Assembly (NCBI GenBank): GCA_013398955.1
Contig: VWPU01019009.1
Span: 62,001 to 126,000 of the forward strand
Reading direction: 5' to 3'
Length of the DNA stretch: 64,000 nt
Source: Callaeas wilsoni
Taxonomy: Eukaryota > Chordata > Aves > Passeriformes > Callaeidae
Below are positions 63,101-64,000 of this stretch, one piece after another. Each line of letters begins with the position of its first letter. The first letter of the stretch is position 1. The position numbers and the translations under genes were made by a program. The notes under the pieces were generated by a model. The model saw only the letters and a list, made by a program, of their open reading frames with translations, ran no database searches and was not told the DNA's origin.

Positions 63101-64000
63101 GTTCAGTGAATATTTTGAGCTATCCAAACTTTCTGGAGGCAATGGGAAGGAATTATACTGACTTAATCTGTGGGTTAATATGACATTTTTGGAAATGTAA
63201 GTGCATGCAATATTCCAAATTCTACTGCATACACTGCAGTTACTTCACACTACACCTTGTTATTGCAGCATATGGCTGTCTCAGATGTTGTTGAAAGTTC
63301 ACAGTTTACCCCCATAAATCTCAGTAAGTAGACAGAAAACTTTATTTCAAAATTCAGGGGCGGGGAGGGGAAAGAAAAACAAAACTCAAAAACCAAATCC
63401 TTACCTTCTCAAATGACTGAAGTTCTGGAGTACAGAATGAGAAAAAAATGTATGTTTGCTTGTTGTGAGAAGGAAGAAAATCGTAACATGCCCGTAATTA
63501 CTTTCTTACTGGAAAAAAAAGAAACTAAAAGAGAAAAATGAATATTTTGAGTGTGCAAAATTTTTCACAAGTTGAAAAAAGAAAAATACCCTAAATGGTT
63601 CTTTTTGGGTCTTACAAAACAACTTAAAAACCATCTTTCATCCATTTCTCACCAGAGCTGTGGTTCCAGCTTTCACATAAGCAGCAATGCAACTGTTTCC
63701 TGAACTCCTGCATAATTTTTTTAAACTTTTCCTCCTTATTGCCTCTGAACACTCAGCATTTTGCTTTTTTTTCAAATGAGCATCATTAAACACAGGTGAC
63801 TCATTAGTAATGATGGCTTTCTTTGGGACAACATTGGTGGTTTCCACTCCCAGCTTTCTGCCCTTGCTTTCTCTTGGTAGTTAGTTATTCCTCTTGCTTC
63901 AGGGGTAGCTCAGCAGCACATGAAGCTCCTTCACAACTCAAGTTTGGAGGAAACCAGGATTCATTTCAATTTCCCCTAGTACACCTACCTCTAATTTACA
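60117..64000. other. intergenic region to window end, no recognisable gene
   Basis: AT-rich sequence with open frames of 139 codons or fewer (60906-61325 minus is the longest) and no recognised domains. A (CCT)n-like cctcctcctcctcc lies at about 62421-62434 and a G-rich ggggcggggagggg at 63357-63370. No exon of a neighbouring gene is recognised at the right edge. Confidence 0.65.

Noticed and set aside
1..64000. CRISPR arrays, tRNA or rRNA genes, bacterial operons
   Set aside because: No regularly spaced repeats, no tRNA-like A and B boxes with a GGTTCGA-type arm, and no prokaryotic gene organisation. The sequence is a vertebrate chromosome.
60117..64000. Start or end of a neighbouring gene such as KLF3 at the right edge
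   Set aside because: No zinc-finger or other recognisable exon was seen, and the frames there are short and without domains.

Overview
The window is eukaryotic, vertebrate, and almost certainly from a bird, probably a neoavian and perhaps a passerine. It holds the last three coding exons of one spliced gene, then more than 55 kb with no protein-coding gene that I can recognise. The exon translations read as the C-terminus of TBC1D1, a Rab GTPase-activating protein. The repeats are typical of birds: 5'-truncated CR1 LINEs ending in the ATTCTGTGATTCTATG-type 3' terminus, and solitary endogenous-retrovirus LTRs. I see no bacterial-style operons, CRISPR arrays, tRNAs or rRNAs.

Positions 1-8480 are the 3' end of TBC1D1 on the + strand. 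An intron runs to 2202, followed by coding exons at 2203-2372, 5051-5221 and 6680-6880 (with the TGA stop). A 3'UTR of about 1.6 kb follows, ending at a clear AATAAA at 8455-8460. The first exon finishes the TBC (Rab-GAP) domain. The other two encode a charged, leucine-heptad tail that is probably a coiled coil. The UTR contains two Pumilio-type elements and one AU-rich nonamer.

Positions 8481-64000 look like an intergenic desert. In mammals TBC1D1 is followed by a long gene-poor interval before KLF3; I recall this from general knowledge and have not checked it for this species. The identifiable content is eight CR1 pieces (one ancient, one mosaic or deleted) plus one very doubtful one in a TBC1D1 intron, three LTRs (24.0-24.45 kb minus, 36.3-36.9 kb, 52.8-53.2 kb plus), two sharp CpG-rich islands at 18.7-19.0 and 24.8-25.0 kb, a third CpG-rich patch abutting the 53 kb LTR, a C-rich quadruplex-type tract at 25.18 kb, and a few short microsatellites. 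The longest open frames (183-202 codons) lie mainly in the GC-rich islands, where stop codons are rare. I do not call them genes.

No undescribed multi-gene system is visible. The best leads are the two orphan CpG islands (possible promoters of unannotated non-coding RNAs), a CCAAT/TATA-like cluster at 11.24-11.31 kb, the hairpin inside the 53 kb LTR, and the post-transcriptional elements in the TBC1D1 3'UTR.
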